From CAZCAC01 sp964496575 (lineage in GTDB: Bacteria; Planctomycetota; UBA1135; GCA-002686595): a stretch of 48,796 bases of DNA. Numbering within the stretch: the stretch's first letter is position 1; every line of letters begins with the position of its first letter. Shown here piece by piece: positions 40,731 to 48,796 of the stretch. The notes under the pieces were generated by a model. It saw nothing but the letters and a program-made list of their open reading frames with translations. It made no database searches and was not told where the DNA came from. The translations under genes and the position numbers were made by a program. The stretch is taken from assembly GCA_964496575.1 (NCBI GenBank), contig CAZCAC010000065.1:1-48796 (forward strand). The letters are read 5' to 3'.

Positions 40731-42581
40731 ATGCAATGGCTCGAGAGTCGGCCTTCCCTTTCCTTCCTCGCCGTGGCGCTGCTCGTCATCGGGAGCCCGA
40801 GCGCCTCGGCCCAATGGGTCCGAGACGGTGCCACCATCTGCGCGGCCACGAACATGCAGTGGGGGCCCAAGTCCGTCTCCGACGGATCCGGCGGCGCGAT
40901 CGTCGTCTGGCCGGACATGCGATCCGGAGGCGTCAGCGACGTCTTCGTCCAGCGAGTGAACGCCCACGGTGTCGTGCTGTGGACCGTCGATGGTGTCGCC
41001 CTGTGCAATTCCGTTGGGGCTTCTGAAGAACCCGCCATCGTCGCCGACGGTTCCGGCGGCGCCACCATCGCCTGGCAGGACCAGCGCAATGGCCTCGACT
41101 ACGACATCTACGCGCAGGGGGTCACCTCTTCCGGCTCGCTGAAGTGGAACACCGAGGTCGCCGTGTGCACCGCGCTCGGCGATCAACAGTACCCGTGCCT
41201 CACCGCCGACAGCACCGGAAGCGTGATCATCGCCTGGCAGGACGATCGTTCGAACAACTGGAACATCTACGCACAGAAAGTCTCCGCCCTGGGTGCGAAC
41301 ATGTGGGCCGCGAACGGGGCCGTCGTCTGCAACTCCACCGGCGATCAGACCCTGCCGGACATGACCTCCGACGGTGCGAACGGAGCCATCATCGCCTGGG
41401 AGGACCAACGCGGGCTGACCTACGACATCTACGCACAGCACGTGAGTGCGGCCGGCACGATGTCGTGGACAGCCAATGGACGCGCGGTCTGCTCGAGCAC
41501 GGGCAACGAGTACTTCCCCGTGGTGGCCACCGACGGCGCCAGCGGGGCGATCGTCGGCTGGGCGGATACGAGGAGCGGGTGGGACATTCGAGCGCAGCGG
41601 GTGAGCGGGTTCGGCATGATGATCTGGACCGCGGGTGGAGTCGCCGTCTGTACCGCGGCCGGGACGCAAGACATGCCCCAGATCGTCGCGGACGGTGCGG
41701 GCGGGGCCATTCTCACCTGGTGGGACCAGCGCAGCGACTCCGGAAACGTCTACGCCCAGAAGCTCGACTCGCTGGGCGTGATCCAGTGGACCGTGGATGG
41801 TGCGGCGATCTGCACCAAGCCGGGTCAGCAGGCCGAGGCCGTGCTGACCGGGGACGGTACCGGTGGCGCGATTCTCGCGTGGAGCGACTACCGCAGCGGC
41901 GCCAACCCCGACATCTACGGCCAGCGGATCAGCTCCCCGGGCTTCGTCCAGTGGACGGTCGATGGCGTTCCCCTGGTGACCGATCCGCAAGGCCAGTGGT
42001 CCCCGTCGATCGCGCCCGGCGCGCCGAACATCGGCCTGGTTCCCTGGTGCGACTGGCGCAACGTGGCCGACTGCGACATTTACGCCCAACGGGCGGCGGA
42101 TCCATTCCCGGGGAACGGCTACTGCTTCGGTGATCCGATGAGCGGAACCCCGTGCCCCTGCAACAACGACAACGACGGCACCGTGCCGGGCTCGGGCTGT
42201 GCCAACGGCGTGTTCACCTCCGGGGCCCAGCTGACCGGCAGTGGCGAGGCGAGGCTCACCAACGACACCCTGGTCCTGGCCGCCACCAGCATGGAGCCGA
42301 ACAACTTCGGCCTCTACTTCCAGGCGGACAACAACCTCTGGCCGGGAGTCCCCTGGGGGGACGGACTGCGCTGCTGCGGCGGCAACCTGAAGCGCCTCCA
42401 GGTGCAGAAGGCCAACCACCGCGGCGACTCCGCGACCACGCTGGTGATCTCCATCAAGGCCGGCAACGTCTTTCCCGGCGATACGAAGTACTACCAGTGC
42501 TGGTACCGCAACCCACTCAACAGTCCCTGCGGATTCGACTTCAACACGACCAACGGGTACGAGGTGACCTGGTTGCCGTAG
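40731..42581 (+). CDS. Secreted repeat protein with YCFGD C-terminal module
   Basis: This 616-residue protein starts at ATG 40731, nine bases after AAGGAG, with a signal peptide (LAVALLVIGSPSASAQ). Seven tandem repeats of ~53 residues follow, each with the pattern DG-x-GGAI-x-AW-x-D-x-R, DIYAQ-x-V, WT-x-DG-x-A-x-C, and an eighth partial unit (VPWCDWR). This spacing suggests a seven-bladed beta-propeller with a conserved Cys in most blades. The last ~155 residues are the YCFGD module, close to that of the protein at 9.8-11.2 kb. Probably surface-exposed or released; the ligand is unknown. An upstream in-frame ATG at 40710 lacks a ribosome site. Confidence 0.85.
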   Translation: MQWLESRPSLSFLAVALLVIGSPSASAQWVRDGATICAATNMQWGPKSVSDGSGGAIVVWPDMRSGGVSDVFVQRVNAHGVVLWTVDGVALCNSVGASEEPAIVADGSGGATIAWQDQRNGLDYDIYAQGVTSSGSLKWNTEVAVCTALGDQQYPCLTADSTGSVIIAWQDDRSNNWNIYAQKVSALGANMWAANGAVVCNSTGDQTLPDMTSDGANGAIIAWEDQRGLTYDIYAQHVSAAGTMSWTANGRAVCSSTGNEYFPVVATDGASGAIVGWADTRSGWDIRAQRVSGFGMMIWTAGGVAVCTAAGTQDMPQIVADGAGGAILTWWDQRSDSGNVYAQKLDSLGVIQWTVDGAAICTKPGQQAEAVLTGDGTGGAILAWSDYRSGANPDIYGQRISSPGFVQWTVDGVPLVTDPQGQWSPSIAPGAPNIGLVPWCDWRNVADCDIYAQRAADPFPGNGYCFGDPMSGTPCPCNNDNDGTVPGSGCANGVFTSGAQLTGSGEARLTNDTLVLAATSMEPNNFGLYFQADNNLWPGVPWGDGLRCCGGNLKRLQVQKANHRGDSATTLVISIKAGNVFPGDTKYYQCWYRNPLNSPCGFDFNTTNGYEVTWLP

Positions 42582-42674
42582 ACGCGTCGGGTCGAGTCGA
42601 TCTCGCCATGCTATGCCGCGATTCCCGGATCCCGGTCCGGGGATCGGGCGAAGCGTAGCGCTGCAACGGTGCGC

Positions 42675-43976
42675 TCAACGCTTCTCCGGCACTTCCACCT
42701 CCGCCACCGGCAGGAAGTGGCGGTCGAAGCGCTCGGCGAACTCGATCAGCAGTACGCGTTTCGACGCACGTGGACGGCGCTGGATCTTCTTCCCGTTCAC
42801 CACCACCCGCAGCGGCTTGCCCTCCTCGAAGGCGCGTCGAGGGAGGAGCAGGCGGAAGCTGCGGACACCCTTGCTGACCTTGGCGTCGAAGCGATTCGCG
42901 CCGCTCACGGAAACCTCCAACCGCCCGGTGTGCTCATCAGCCTCCTTCTGGATGAGGAGGCGCTGCCCTTCGTCGTCCGCCTCCTTCCAGCGCTTGGTCA
43001 GGGGGATCTCGAAGTCCTCCGCCACTGGCTTGCCGAGCTCGAGCACCTCGACCCAGAACGCGCGCCCCTCGTCCGGCGAGGCGACCGTCCGGATCACGCG
43101 GTTGGGCATCGGGTTGCGACGCGCGTTGCCGAAGAAATCGACCCAGTCGACCTCCGACAGCCGGAACGAGTGACCCAGGCCGCGATGCAGGTGCAGGACC
43201 GCATCCCGCGCGCCGAGCTCCTCCAGGCGCTCGAAGACCATCTTCACGTTGAAGACCATCCCCGGATGATCCTGATCCCCTTGCAGGTCGCGGATCGGGA
43301 GGTCGACGACGTTCTCCAGGTAGCGCACGTTGTTCTGACCCTTGCGGTGCTGGATTCGCGGGCTGCCGATCATCGGCGCGATCGCCGCGAGCGTTCCCGG
43401 AAAGCGCAGCGCGAGATCCCACGCGAGGTGCCCGCCGCGGCTGATCCCCGTGGCCAGCACGCGATCCTCGTCGACGTTGAACTCCAGCCGCGCCCAGCGC
43501 AGTGCGGCCAGGGCGGCCTGGCGTTCGCGGTCGGAGAAGGCATAACCCTCGTTCTTCCCCGCCTCGCTCGGCGCGACGACGATCATGTCGAGCTCCTCGG
43601 CGAGCTCCCTCCACATCGCGGCCATGTAGCTGCCGTCGCCCCCGGTTCCGTGGAACGCCAGGAGGAGCGGAGCGGGTCGGGCGGGTTCGTAGCCCGTCGG
43701 AACATGCAGATGGATCGATGTGAGCTCGATCTCGTCACCGACCCGCAGCGCGACCCGTTCGACGCTCGTGCCCTCGAGCTGTTCCTCGAATCGTCCGAAC
43801 TCGCGCATCGCGGTGAGCCACTCCTCCAGCTCGATCTCCTCGAGCCCCGCGAGCTCGATGGCGCGGCGGCGCCGCTGCGCCGGCTTCTCCAGGCGCACGA
43901 GCGCCTGCAGCTCGCCCTGGAGGTCGGCCGTGCCGTACGAGATCGCCGGCAAGAGGAGGGGGAGGAGTTCAAGCAT
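42675..43976 (-). CDS. Secreted alpha/beta hydrolase (esterase-like)
   Basis: This 433-residue protein has a short hydrophobic N-terminus (MLELLPLLLPAIS) consistent with export. Its alpha/beta hydrolase core shows the oxyanion loop FHGTGGDG (~108-115), nucleophile elbow GISRGG with Ser179, and a late His269 (GLGHSF), as in LpqC/feruloyl-esterase-like enzymes. A ~90-residue C-terminal beta domain (RFDAKVSKGVRSFRLLLPRRAF) may bind polysaccharide. It probably de-esterifies a plant or algal polymer. It begins 47 bases after the mnmH stop on the same strand, but a functional link is not evident. Confidence 0.82.
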   Translation of the reverse strand: MLELLPLLLPAISYGTADLQGELQALVRLEKPAQRRRRAIELAGLEEIELEEWLTAMREFGRFEEQLEGTSVERVALRVGDEIELTSIHLHVPTGYEPARPAPLLLAFHGTGGDGSYMAAMWRELAEELDMIVVAPSEAGKNEGYAFSDRERQAALAALRWARLEFNVDEDRVLATGISRGGHLAWDLALRFPGTLAAIAPMIGSPRIQHRKGQNNVRYLENVVDLPIRDLQGDQDHPGMVFNVKMVFERLEELGARDAVLHLHRGLGHSFRLSEVDWVDFFGNARRNPMPNRVIRTVASPDEGRAFWVEVLELGKPVAEDFEIPLTKRWKEADDEGQRLLIQKEADEHTGRLEVSVSGANRFDAKVSKGVRSFRLLLPRRAFEEGKPLRVVVNGKKIQRRPRASKRVLLIEFAERFDRHFLPVAEVEVPEKR

Positions 43977-44023
43977 CGGGACAGGTCCACCGCCGATACG
44001 AGGGCGCGGGACGTTCGTGACTC

Positions 44024-45202
44024 CTACCCCGATGGAGCGGCGAGGCTACGCTCGATCCACTCGACCGCTTCGCGCGCGACCCGTTCGACGTCGCTGGCGT
44101 CCAGCGTCGCCGCGTACTCCCGCCCCGCCTCGGAGTTGCGGTACAGGGGGTCGTAGTACAGCTCGAGGAGGATCGCTACCAGCTCTCGCTCTTCCCCTCC
44201 ATCGAGCCGGCGCACCAGCTCGCCCTTCCACTTCTTCGGGCCGAGGCGCTGCTCGATGAACGGGAGCTGCTCGCGCAGCTGCGTCCTTCCGCGGTCGGTC
44301 GCCAGGTAGTCCTCGATCAGAACGTCGATGCGATACTCGACGGGCGCCTCCAGAAAGAGGTTCGTGCCCCCCTCGAGCGCGCCCCAGACGGCCGGGGGGA
44401 TGATCGCGTCGCCCACCTTGCGGCTCTCCCCCTCGAAGACGACGGGGCCGGGAAGACCGCGGCGCAGCCGGTCGGCGAGGCGCGAGTCGAAGGTCTTCTG
44501 GCTGCACGGCTCCAGCCCGCACATCCCCAGGATCGAGCTGCGATGTCCGGCGAGGCCTTCCAGGTCGACGGTCCAGCCGGGACGGATCCGCTCGATCTCG
44601 CGCAGGACGAGGGTCTTGCCCACTCCGGTGCTGCCGCGCAGGACGAACGCGGGCGGTGCCTCCCAGACCTCCAGCTCCGCGCGAACCGCTCGCCGGTAGG
44701 CGCGGTAGCCGCCGTCGAGCCCGACCACCTCTGACCAGCCGAGCCCGCGCAAGAGCGCGACGACGCTCGAGGAGCGCAAGCCGCCACGCCAGCACAGGAC
44801 CACCACGGCGTTCTCGGGCAGCTCGGTCGGGGTCGGCTGCAGCGCGCGGTTCACCTCGTCGAGGCCGCCGGCGGTCATCTCCCGCACGCGCGACGCGAGG
44901 TCTTCCTGCGCGGGCTCGCGGCCGGCCAGCGCGGCGATTTCGTCGACCAGGTCGCGAATACGGCCGAGGGTGATCTGTCGCCCCTCGTCGAACGCCTCCG
45001 CCGGCGAGGCGCGGTTGTAGAGCGTGCCGACCAGCTCCCGCTCGAGGTCGTCGAAGAGCGGGACGTTCTTCGCGCCGGGCAGGTGGTCCTCGGTGAACTC
45101 CACCGGACTCCGCAGGTCGACGATGCGCACCTCTCGCGAGGCGAGCACGTCTTCCACGCGCGCCATCGGCACGGTCCAGGCGGAGGTGTGGGGAGGGTTC
45201 AC
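44024..45202 (-). CDS. mnmH: tRNA 2-selenouridine synthase
   Basis: This 392-residue enzyme replaces sulfur with selenium at the wobble 2-thiouridine of Lys, Glu and Gln tRNAs, using selenophosphate and a geranyl intermediate. The N-terminal rhodanese domain (~14-175) has DLRSPVEFTEDHLPGAKNVPLF and catalytic Cys137 (LCWRGGLRSSS). The C-terminal domain has a P-loop GSTGVGKT (190-197) and FEGESRKVGDAIIP. Start GTG 45202 is possible, but ATG 45166 (MARVEDVL) gives a more usual N-terminus; neither has a strong ribosome site. Its presence implies a selD gene elsewhere in the genome. Confidence 0.94.
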   Translation of the reverse strand: MNPPHTSAWTVPMARVEDVLASREVRIVDLRSPVEFTEDHLPGAKNVPLFDDLERELVGTLYNRASPAEAFDEGRQITLGRIRDLVDEIAALAGREPAQEDLASRVREMTAGGLDEVNRALQPTPTELPENAVVVLCWRGGLRSSSVVALLRGLGWSEVVGLDGGYRAYRRAVRAELEVWEAPPAFVLRGSTGVGKTLVLREIERIRPGWTVDLEGLAGHRSSILGMCGLEPCSQKTFDSRLADRLRRGLPGPVVFEGESRKVGDAIIPPAVWGALEGGTNLFLEAPVEYRIDVLIEDYLATDRGRTQLREQLPFIEQRLGPKKWKGELVRRLDGGEERELVAILLELYYDPLYRNSEAGREYAATLDASDVERVAREAVEWIERSLAAPSG

Positions 45203-45271
45203 GGCGGCGAGTGTACGGAGTCGCTGTGAATTGCGCCGCCCCTCGCGTCGCTACTCCGTACCATCGGCGGG

Positions 45272-47314
45272 ATGAGCCGGGTCGCGATCGAGGGAGGCAG
45301 GCTCGAGGTCGGTGGAGACCGCATCCACCCCCTCTCGGGAGAGCTCCACTTCTGGCGCGTGCGCCCCGAAGACTGGCGTCGCGCGCTCGAGGCGCTGGTG
45401 GAGATGGGCCTGCCGATCGTCTCGACCTACGTCTGCTGGGAGCACCACGAGCTCTCGCCGGGGCGCTTCGACTTCACCGGGGAGAGCGACCCCACTCGCG
45501 ATCTCGACGGCTTCCTGCGCCTGGCGAGCTCGATCGGTCTGAAGGTGTTCCTCCGCCCGGGTCCCTATATCTACGCCGAGTGGCGCAACCTCGGCGTCCC
45601 CGACCGGGTGGCTCGCCTCTCGCGGATGTCAGAGGAGTTCCGGGCCGAGGCGCTGGTCTACCTGCGCGAGGTCTTCACGGTGGTGAAGCCACACCTCGCG
45701 ACCGGTGGCGGCCCGATCGTCCTGTGGCAGGCGGACAACGAGATCGACGTGATGCCGTGGGCCTACGAGCGGGAGCTCGGCGCGGGTAACGTGCCGGGGA
45801 TGTTCCAGCGGTGGCTGGAGGAACGCTACGGCGGCATCGACACGCTCAACGAGCGGTGGGGGACCCGACTCTCGAGCTTCGAGGAGGCGCGCTCGATCCA
45901 GTCCAGTCGCGTCGACGCACGCGACTTCCGCCTTCGTCACCTCGACTGGACCCGCTTCCGCCAGGAGGAGAACACGCGCCACGCCCGCTGGATGGTCGAG
46001 ACCAGCCGCGAGCTGGGAGTCGACGTGCCGATCGTGCTCAACAGCTATCCCGTACAGGACTCGCTCGACTGGCGGGCGCTGACCGAGTCGGCTCAGCTCT
46101 TCGGCATCGATCCGTATCCGTCGGATGGATTTCGGTTCGAACCGGACGAACACCGCATCTTCGTCGAGAAGTGCCTGGTGCAGAGCACCCTGGGCGCGAC
46201 CCCCTACATCGCCGAGCTCGAGTCGGGAGTCTGGCACGGTCACGAGCGCTACACCGGCCAGCTCGGCTCGGGGCACTACCGGCTGATGTGTCTCTCGGCG
46301 CTCGCCGCGGGGATCCAGGGGTGGAACTGGTACATGGCGGTCGAGCGCGACAACTGGCGCTTCAGCCCGATCGACGTGCGGGGGGAGAAGCGCATGCCGC
46401 TCTTCGACGAGTTGAAGGAGCTGGCCCGCTCGTTCCGCGAGCTGGATCCGCCATCTCTCGAGCGCGAGGTGTCCACCGCCGCGTTTCACGATTCGGGGCA
46501 GGCCGCGTTCCCCGGCGCCTACCGCGACGATCCCGCTCGGTCGAGCCTCTACGCGGCCGGCGTGCCCTACTCGCTGCTCGATCTCGCCGGCGAGAGCGAG
46601 TCCGGGTCACCGCTCCTCTACTACAGCGGACACGACTGGCTCGGCCGCGAAGGTCACGAACGGCTCTTGCGCTTCGTACGGGAGGGTGGGCGGCTGGTGC
46701 TCCCGGGGCGCTGGCCGCGCTTCGACGAGCGGTTCGAGCCGCTCGATCTACTCGGGATCCCGCTGCCGGATCTCTGCTTCGAAGGTCGGTCACTGGTGAT
46801 CGATCGCGACGGCGACGAGCTGCCGGTGACCGGGCGGGTCTTCGCCTTCGGAGGCAGCGAGCCTCCCGGCACCCCGATCCTCGCCCGACCGGGGCCGCCC
46901 GAGGGCCCCGACTCCCTCACCGTGCATCAAGGCCTTCTGCACGACGAGCGCTACTGCGTGGGGTTCGAACGAGAGCTCGGCGAGGGCCGGATCCTGTGGC
47001 TCGGCTTCACACCGGGCCTCGAGGCGACCCTCTGGATCCACCGTTCGATGGGTGCCCCGATCGCGGCGCGAGCGCTGACTCCCGAAACCCAGGCCTGCCT
47101 GCTCACCGGCCGCGGCGGCGAGGCCTGGCTGGTCGTGCTGAACCTCGCCGAGCGGCGGCGGGAGGCGCGGGTGCTTCTGGGTGGGCGGATTCCCTCGGGC
47201 ACCCCGTCGGAGCGACTTCACGGTGCTCCGGTCCAGCTCCGGCCCCTCGCCGGCGGCGCTGAACTGATCGTCATGATCCCGGCGAAGGACGCGGTCGCCA
47301 TCAGGTTTGACTAG
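45272..47314 (+). CDS. GH35-type beta-galactosidase
   Basis: This 680-residue glycosidase has the GH35 N-terminal barrel: SGELHFWRVRPEDWRRALE, STYVCWEHHELSPGRFDF and LRPGPYIYAEWRNLGVP. The acid/base is likely Glu157 (LWQADNEID), and the nucleophile Glu315 or Glu317 (YIAELESGVW). The C-terminal ~230 residues (~450-680) are an amidotransferase-like and beta-sandwich extension. There is no signal peptide, so it acts on imported galactosides in the cytoplasm. Start ATG 45272 follows GGCGGG. It diverges from mnmH across 69 bases. Confidence 0.88.
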   Translation: MSRVAIEGGRLEVGGDRIHPLSGELHFWRVRPEDWRRALEALVEMGLPIVSTYVCWEHHELSPGRFDFTGESDPTRDLDGFLRLASSIGLKVFLRPGPYIYAEWRNLGVPDRVARLSRMSEEFRAEALVYLREVFTVVKPHLATGGGPIVLWQADNEIDVMPWAYERELGAGNVPGMFQRWLEERYGGIDTLNERWGTRLSSFEEARSIQSSRVDARDFRLRHLDWTRFRQEENTRHARWMVETSRELGVDVPIVLNSYPVQDSLDWRALTESAQLFGIDPYPSDGFRFEPDEHRIFVEKCLVQSTLGATPYIAELESGVWHGHERYTGQLGSGHYRLMCLSALAAGIQGWNWYMAVERDNWRFSPIDVRGEKRMPLFDELKELARSFRELDPPSLEREVSTAAFHDSGQAAFPGAYRDDPARSSLYAAGVPYSLLDLAGESESGSPLLYYSGHDWLGREGHERLLRFVREGGRLVLPGRWPRFDERFEPLDLLGIPLPDLCFEGRSLVIDRDGDELPVTGRVFAFGGSEPPGTPILARPGPPEGPDSLTVHQGLLHDERYCVGFERELGEGRILWLGFTPGLEATLWIHRSMGAPIAARALTPETQACLLTGRGGEAWLVVLNLAERRREARVLLGGRIPSGTPSERLHGAPVQLRPLAGGAELIVMIPAKDAVAIRFD

Positions 47315-47486
47315 GAACGCGGCGGCGGGCGGCGGGGCGGGGATGACAGAGTATCCCACGCCCCTCCGCGCGGCTCTGGACATGTGGTGCCGCACACCGG
47401 CGTTTCAATGCGATGTGGAATGGTGTACGACAGCCGGCCTGATGCGTTAGTCGCGGAGAGGACGGGTAGAGCGGAGGAGGCAGCAG

Positions 47487-47885
47487 ATGGGAACCTGGGA
47501 ATGGGCACCGTGGGACAACGACGGTGGGGCGGACTGGTTCGGCGACATGTTCGAGAGAACCGAGCTGGACCGCTACATCCGACGCACGCTGGAGAGCGCG
47601 GATTCCCTCGACGGGCACGAGGAGATTCGCGCGGCAGCGTCGATGGTCATCTTCCTGGGCCGGACCTACGTCTGGCCGATCGGCTCGCTGGATGATGACC
47701 TCGAGCTGGCCGCGTCGAAGCTCGAGGCGGTGCTCGACACCGGGGAAGTCGAAGACGCGCCGGAGCTCACCACCGCGATTCGAGACGAGATCCAGGAGCT
47801 TCGCTCCCGGATCAAGGGCACCGATGCCGGCCCATCGCCGGAGCAGAGTAGACGGAAATGGTGGGAGCTCTGGAAACCGGGGTGA
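47487..47885 (+). CDS. DUF4259 domain protein
   Basis: This 132-residue protein starts at ATG 47487 with AGGAGG eight bases upstream. It opens MGTWEWAPWDNDGGADWFGD, the DUF4259 signature in which a small helical domain of unknown function begins MGTW-x-x-x-x-x-DND. The rest is helical and acidic, ending in a Trp-rich basic tail (RRKWWELWKPG). The group II intron begins within ~100 bases of its stop. Confidence 0.85.
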   Translation: MGTWEWAPWDNDGGADWFGDMFERTELDRYIRRTLESADSLDGHEEIRAAASMVIFLGRTYVWPIGSLDDDLELAASKLEAVLDTGEVEDAPELTTAIRDEIQELRSRIKGTDAGPSPEQSRRKWWELWKPG

Positions 47886-47947
47886 GAATGCCAATACGGA
47901 GCCGCACCTCCTGCCGCGCTTTCTCGACAAGCAAGCGCCGCACACTC

Positions 47948-47972
47948 CCTTGCCGGAACGGTGCGGCAGAGG
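47948..47972 (+). terminator. Terminator-like hairpin at the intron 5' junction
   Basis: CCT-TGCCG (47948-47955) pairs with CGGCA-G-AGG (47964-47972), eight base pairs with one bulged G and an 8-base loop, 62 bases beyond the DUF4259 stop. The next base begins GTGCG, the group II intron 5' consensus. No T-run is present because the intron interrupts it. Confidence 0.35.
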
Positions 47973-48796
47973 GTGCGACTCCGTGTGCGCCGGGAGACTG
48001 GCAAGGTGAAGAGAATGAAAGAGTCTTACGATGAAGGGCCAGCCACCCACATCGGCCCCGAGTCATGCGTCCCCACCCGTGAGGGTAGGCAGGCGGGTCA
48101 CCCGCCCTGGGGTCGAAGCGTTGACAGGGGTACGCATAGGCCGGGTATTGAGCCGCGAAAGAGCACTCAGTCGAGGGGGCTGACGTCGTACGGAGTACGG
48201 AAAGCAACATGGCACCGGGCGCTACAGGCGAGTCCGATGCCGCCCCTCCGCGGTCTGAGACCCCGCGCATGTGCGGAATCACCTTGCACGGGAACCGGGA
48301 GGCCTCCTGACCGATCGCGCCACGAGATGGCCGGCGTGATCCGCGACGAGAATCCCAAGGGAGCAATGCGTCGATGAACGGAAAGGAGGAGTCGGACGGG
48401 CGCGTAGTACCGAAGAAGCTTCCGAACAAAGGACGGGCTGCGGCCCGTCCGGCGGAGGAGGTGGAGGGAAGGCACCCGACCAAAGGGAGCTCGACGAAGG
48501 GAACCAGGGGCCGGGCACAGGACCGGGGAACCCTGCGACATGACCTCCGCCGAGTACGCGAAGTGGCAACTCGTGATAAGGAGTTGCAGTTCACCACGCT
48601 CTGGCACCACGTCTACAACCTCGACAACTTACGAGCGACCTTCTTCAAGCTGAGGAAGGACGCATCGGCGGGCGTCGACGGTCAGACGTGGGCGGACTAC
48701 GCAGCCAACCTGGAGGACAACCTCGAGGATCTGGCTGGCTGCCTCCGCCGAGGAGCGTACCGAGCAAAGCCGGTACGACGGGCCTACATTCCAAAG
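47973..48796 (+). mobile_element. Group II intron, 5' portion (truncated at the window end)
   Basis: The region from about 47973 is the non-coding 5' part of a group II intron followed by its reverse transcriptase gene. GTGYG start candidates are at 47961, 47973 and 47983; 47973 is preferred because it directly follows a hairpin. A hairpin with a GAGA (GNRA) loop is at 47989-48002 (GCCGG/CTGGC). The ~370 bases that follow are structured, gene-free DNA typical of domains I-III. The 3' half, including domains V and VI, lies outside the window, so the class cannot be fixed. Confidence 0.78.
48374..48796 (+). CDS. ltrA: Group II intron reverse transcriptase/maturase, N-terminal fragment
   Basis: The frame from ATG 48374 is open for 141 codons to the end of the window, with no stop. 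A basic N-terminal region is followed by RT0/RT1 motifs: FFKLRKDASAGVDGQTWADY, LRRGAYRAKPVRRAYIPK. These match intron-encoded LtrA-type proteins, which splice the intron and copy it into DNA. The catalytic YADD, maturase and endonuclease domains are beyond the edge. An AGGGAG site lies about 15 bases upstream. Confidence 0.88.
   Translation, partial: MNGKEESDGRVVPKKLPNKGRAAARPAEEVEGRHPTKGSSTKGTRGRAQDRGTLRHDLRRVREVATRDKELQFTTLWHHVYNLDNLRATFFKLRKDASAGVDGQTWADYAANLEDNLEDLAGCLRRGAYRAKPVRRAYIPK

Noticed and set aside
40650..42419. 589-codon minus-strand frame opposite the DG-x-GGAI repeat protein
   Set aside because: Apparent internal repetition only mirrors the repeats of the real plus-strand gene.
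1..48796. CRISPR arrays, rRNA, IS transposases, integrases or prophage genes
   Set aside because: I found no spaced direct-repeat arrays, rRNA or transposase/integrase motifs; the only mobile element is the group II intron at the end.

Overview
The window is a high-GC bacterial segment, roughly two-thirds G+C by eye, with dense coding on both strands and no rRNA. It looks like a chromosomal contig from an uncultured bacterium. I favour Planctomycetota. The main reason is a set of large secreted proteins ending in two Cys-rich modules (one around YCFGD..CPC..GCAN, one around YC.....GC) that I associate with that phylum's environmental lineages. An ECF sigma/anti-sigma pair, DUF4091 and GH35 glycosidases, a Gfo/Idh/MocA oxidoreductase and a bacterial XPB helicase are compatible with this. 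The assignment is inference; no 16S or other marker is present. Both edges look like assembly ends: the first 66 bases are almost pure C/G homopolymer, and the last ~0.8 kb is the 5' part of a group II intron cut inside its reverse transcriptase.

Layout. 0.1-1.8 kb: a two-gene glutamine-dependent NAD synthetase (glutaminase plus synthetase, ATGA overlap). 1.9-6.4 kb (minus): a small unknown protein, then an ECF sigma factor with an anti-sigma protein that appears to fuse an RseA-type zinc domain to an RseB/MucB-type sensor, then a membrane or secreted protein with DxDGDG repeats. 6.57 kb: tRNA-Arg(CCG) with a terminator. 6.7-9.4 kb (minus): purF followed by a GT4 glycosyltransferase. 9.8-11.2 kb: a secreted protein with one FG-GAP unit. 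11.3-15.1 kb (minus): XPB helicase and its helicase-associated partner. 15.2-16.8 kb (minus): a PadR regulator with a palindromic operator and two small membrane proteins resembling MotA/TolQ/ExbB.

16.9-21.1 kb (minus) is the most unusual locus. A solute-binding-protein-like protein without a signal peptide, a CobW/HypB/UreG-like GTPase with CxxC motifs and an ABC ATPase are packed with almost no spacing and no permease. The first and third genes seem to share an N-terminal DUF1858-like helical module. A secreted gluzincin-like protein whose HExxH has become HLLSH follows. This is my best candidate for an undescribed system.

21.4-29.5 kb: a seven-bladed FG-GAP protein, a divergent Nramp-family transporter with its small partner, a SUMF/FGE-fold secreted protein lying between two copies of a URO-D gene 3' end (one a 21-codon remnant), then URO-D family, Gfo/Idh/MocA and DUF1801 genes. 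29.7-37.3 kb: MATE efflux pump, SGNH hydrolase, DUF4091 glycosidase-like protein, lipoprotein and a secreted protein. 38.1-42.6 kb: hybrid histidine kinase and a secreted repeat protein. 42.7-47.9 kb: alpha/beta hydrolase, tRNA 2-selenouridine synthase (MnmH), GH35 beta-galactosidase, DUF4259 protein. 48-48.8 kb: the group II intron.

Start codons were chosen from Shine-Dalgarno sites, signal peptides and family N-termini. No database search was possible.
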